DNA from: Primulina eburnea
Lineage: Eukaryota > Streptophyta > Magnoliopsida > Lamiales > Gesneriaceae
Length of the DNA stretch: 64,000 nucleotides
Direction of reading: 5' to 3'
Assembly (NCBI RefSeq): GCF_022965805.1
Contig: NC_133116.1
Coordinates: 4,464,001 to 4,528,000 of the forward strand
Part shown: in pieces, positions 62,339 to 64,000 of the stretch
Numbering within the stretch: position 1 is the first letter of the stretch
Layout of the letters: every line of letters begins with the position of its first letter
The notes under the pieces: generated by a model
Told to the model about the DNA's origin: nothing
Databases searched by the model: none
Seen by the model: only the letters and a program-made list of their open reading frames with translations
Program-made: the position numbers and the translations under genes

Positions 62339-63388
62339 TTAAGCCTGTGCATCTCCTTTCTTTCCCATTCCATCTTCTTCCCTCTCATCCAACAGTTTTA
62401 TGGCCTCCTCATCTGCCGGCGGTGCCTTCTTCTGTGCCTCCTTGGCCTTCAAAGCCTGCAGTTTGGAGTGATTGTAATACGCGACTCCCAAAAAGGCCAA
62501 CCCATAACCAAACAAATTCAATGGCGTCACTGTATCCTTGATCACAGACCAAGAAAAGGCAATCAATAGCCAATCCTTCACCACCCCAGCGACATTCATG
62601 GTTAAAGCTGAGGTCTTGCCCACCAGCAAGAACACGGCCAAGTTCAAAGCAAACGCGCACAGAGAGTTGGTCCCAAAAATAGCAAAATCAAAATGAAACC
62701 CGGATCTCTGCCTCAACAACGGGAACTCGACAAAAATCCACGGAACAGAAAGAAAAGCCAAACAGCTGGGTGCCACGTAGTAAAGCGAAGTAATGGGGTT
62801 CAAATTGATCCCTTTCGAAGTCAACAAGATCTGAATCATAACCAACCTCGTAGCCTCAAAAAGAACGGCACCAAGTTGAAGCAGAACCCCCCAAGAATCA
62901 TACTTGGCCTCACCAAAAGCAGCGACCCCAACTCCCACAGAGATAGCAAGCATGTTAAGCATGGTGTTGCTCTTGAAAGCATCTTTCTTGAAGAGAATCC
63001 CGATAGAATAAACAGCAACAGGCATCAGTGCTTTGAGCATTTGAATGAAGGAGACGGAGAGGTATATGTAAGCCGAGTTGGAGAGCCACAGGGAGAGAGC
63101 ATACAGAGCCCCGATTGGGACAACAGAGGTGATGTACACGCGGCGGGTTAGCGCCACCGGGTCCACGATCTTGAACAGGCGGACGGCGGCGAAAGCTAGA
63201 GAAGAACAGAAGGCCATGTGAATCATAGTCAGGGAGATGGGAAAAGGCCAGTTGTAGAGCTTGTGGTCGAGGATGTACTTGTTGTACACGATTACTGTGA
63301 ATGAGAGGAAAATCCATACGGAGACATACGTATATGAGAGAATTATCTTCTTCAACACCCCATCTGAAAGGGCCTCACTTTTCCCCAT
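62339..63388 (-). CDS. Nucleotide-sugar/triose-phosphate-type transporter (At4g32390 family)
   Basis: An intronless frame of 349 residues with about ten hydrophobic segments. Family blocks are [57 protein letters not shown] and [19 protein letters not shown]. The C-terminus is charged ([15 protein letters not shown]) and cytosolic. The closest Arabidopsis group I recall is At4g32390/At5g25400/At2g25520/At5g11230, annotated as probable sugar-phosphate translocators and, as I recall, reported as UDP-arabinofuranose transporters; substrate cannot be read from sequence. Golgi location would fit cell-wall polysaccharide synthesis. The leader just before the ATG is a CCG trinucleotide repeat (63390-63413). 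Confidence 0.9.
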   Translation of the reverse strand: MGKSEALSDGVLKKIILSYTYVSVWIFLSFTVIVYNKYILDHKLYNWPFPISLTMIHMAFCSSLAFAAVRLFKIVDPVALTRRVYITSVVPIGALYALSLWLSNSAYIYLSVSFIQMLKALMPVAVYSIGILFKKDAFKSNTMLNMLAISVGVGVAAFGEAKYDSWGVLLQLGAVLFEATRLVMIQILLTSKGINLNPITSLYYVAPSCLAFLSVPWIFVEFPLLRQRSGFHFDFAIFGTNSLCAFALNLAVFLLVGKTSALTMNVAGVVKDWLLIAFSWSVIKDTVTPLNLFGYGLAFLGVAYYNHSKLQALKAKEAQKKAPPADEEAIKLLDEREEDGMGKKGDAQA

Positions 63389-63389
63389 T

Positions 63390-63413
63390 GGCGGCGGCGG
63401 CGGCGGCGGCGGA
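63390..63413 (-). repeat. CCG trinucleotide repeat in the transporter leader
   Basis: About eight GGC units on the plus strand, read as CCG in the sense of the transporter mRNA, ending one base before its start codon. Confidence 0.85.
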
Positions 63414-63835
63414 GGTTCTCGGAGGGGGTGGAAGAGTAGATGACTTTCTTACATACAAATTGTGGGGAAAGAAGCGGAGAAGAGAGTTTTATGGAAGTAA
63501 TTCATTTATTAATTTAAAGAGTGCATCTTCATATATAATTAATCGTAATTTAAATTGCATCTTCATATATCATTGTTATTTATTTTTAATTAATGAAATT
63601 CCCGAGATGAAAGAAATTAAATTAGAGAAAACATAAATCTTTAATAGATCATCTCACCGATCAATTTTATGAGACAAATTTCTGAATCAATCGATAAAAA
63701 AATATTTTTATATCAAAAATAATATTTTTATGTCTCAATCAAGATATAGATCAAATAGATCATGTCACATATTCCGTAAAATCAACTCATAATGCAACAT
63801 ATAATAAGATTTGTTTCCATTATAATTATTGAGTA
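63414..63835. other. Intergenic, with a possible degenerate fold-back copy
   Basis: Transporter promoter side. At about 63645-63790 blocks like TTTTATGAGACAAATTTCTGA and AATAATATTTTTATGTCTCA resemble a worn fold-back copy. No gene. Confidence 0.35.
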
Positions 63836-64000
63836 TGTCTTTTATGAGACGATCTCACGAATCTTTATCTGTGATATGGGTCAATCCTAACGATATTCAA
63901 ATAAAAAGTAATACTATTAACATAAAAAGTAATACTATTAACATAAAAAGTAATAATTTTTCAGGGATGACTCAAATAAGAGATACGTCTCACAAAATAC
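63836..64000. repeat. Fold-back repeat family, copy at right edge
   Basis: Starts ATGAGACGATCTCACGAATC and runs off the window at AAGAGATACGTCTCACAAAA, so the right terminus is outside. The internal block TAATACTATTAACATAAAAA is tandemly doubled, a change not seen in the other copies. Confidence 0.72.

Noticed and set aside
1..64000. CRISPR array, bacterial operon, defence island or biosynthetic cluster
   Set aside because: All coding signals are spliced plant genes or transposons; no spaced direct-repeat array or clustered pathway enzymes were seen.

Overview
The window is nuclear DNA of a flowering plant, a eudicot and probably an asterid. It has AT-rich intergenic DNA, many short GT-AG introns, plant-specific gene families (CESA, OVATE, PPR-DYW, TOL, AMT3), a nuclear-type tRNA-Leu, Ty1/copia elements and fold-back MITEs. 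A Lamiales source is a guess from general impression; nothing in the sequence proves it.

Layout. 1-1113: 3' end of a DDT-domain chromatin gene. 1691-1773: tRNA-Leu(CAA). 2218-2649: hAT-like MITE with target duplication. 3233-7484 (-): a complete 12-exon LAMMER kinase gene of AFC3 type. 8526-9830: decayed class-3 (2-on-2) hemoglobin gene. 11038-12313: 3' remnant of a copia element with LTR. 13302-16231: Mpv17/PMP22 membrane protein. 17140-20227: EngB-type organellar GTPase. 23076-23996: OVATE family protein. 25107-30493: TOL9-like VHS/GAT protein. 31752-34976: PEX4, the peroxisomal E2. 36719-38614: AMT3-type ammonium transporter carrying a 1-base frameshift. 39808-40759: small conserved membrane protein. 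41511-41837: small basic protein. 43962-49853: CESA1-type cellulose synthase, 14 exons. 50793-52698 (-): BT1-type adenine nucleotide carrier. 54060-60075: PPR-DYW pseudogene split by a young 4.67-kb copia element. 62339-63388 (-): intronless nucleotide-sugar/triose-phosphate-type transporter.

For the intact genes, splice sites were read by eye and checked for reading-phase continuity at every junction. The resulting lengths agree with what I remember for the families: AFC3 404 aa, EngB 306, TOL9 645, PEX4 157, CESA1 1085, BT1 386.

The genes are not an operon and do not form one pathway. They are a collinear block. AFC3, GLB3, TOL9, CESA1, BT1 and the sugar transporter have Arabidopsis counterparts that I remember as clustered on chromosome 4 (At4g32390-At4g32760), so the window looks like a conserved syntenic segment with local loss (hemoglobin, PPR gene, possibly AMT3) and transposon insertion.

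I found no undescribed defence, CRISPR-like or biosynthetic system. The most interesting signals are: a young copia element with five coding lesions but LTRs differing at one of 243 positions; a seven-unit hexamer expansion beside it; an AMT3 frameshift; a 27-nt microexon encoding the ATP loop of a splicing kinase; a G-quadruplex-like tract just before the TOL9 start; and a recurrent fold-back element family.
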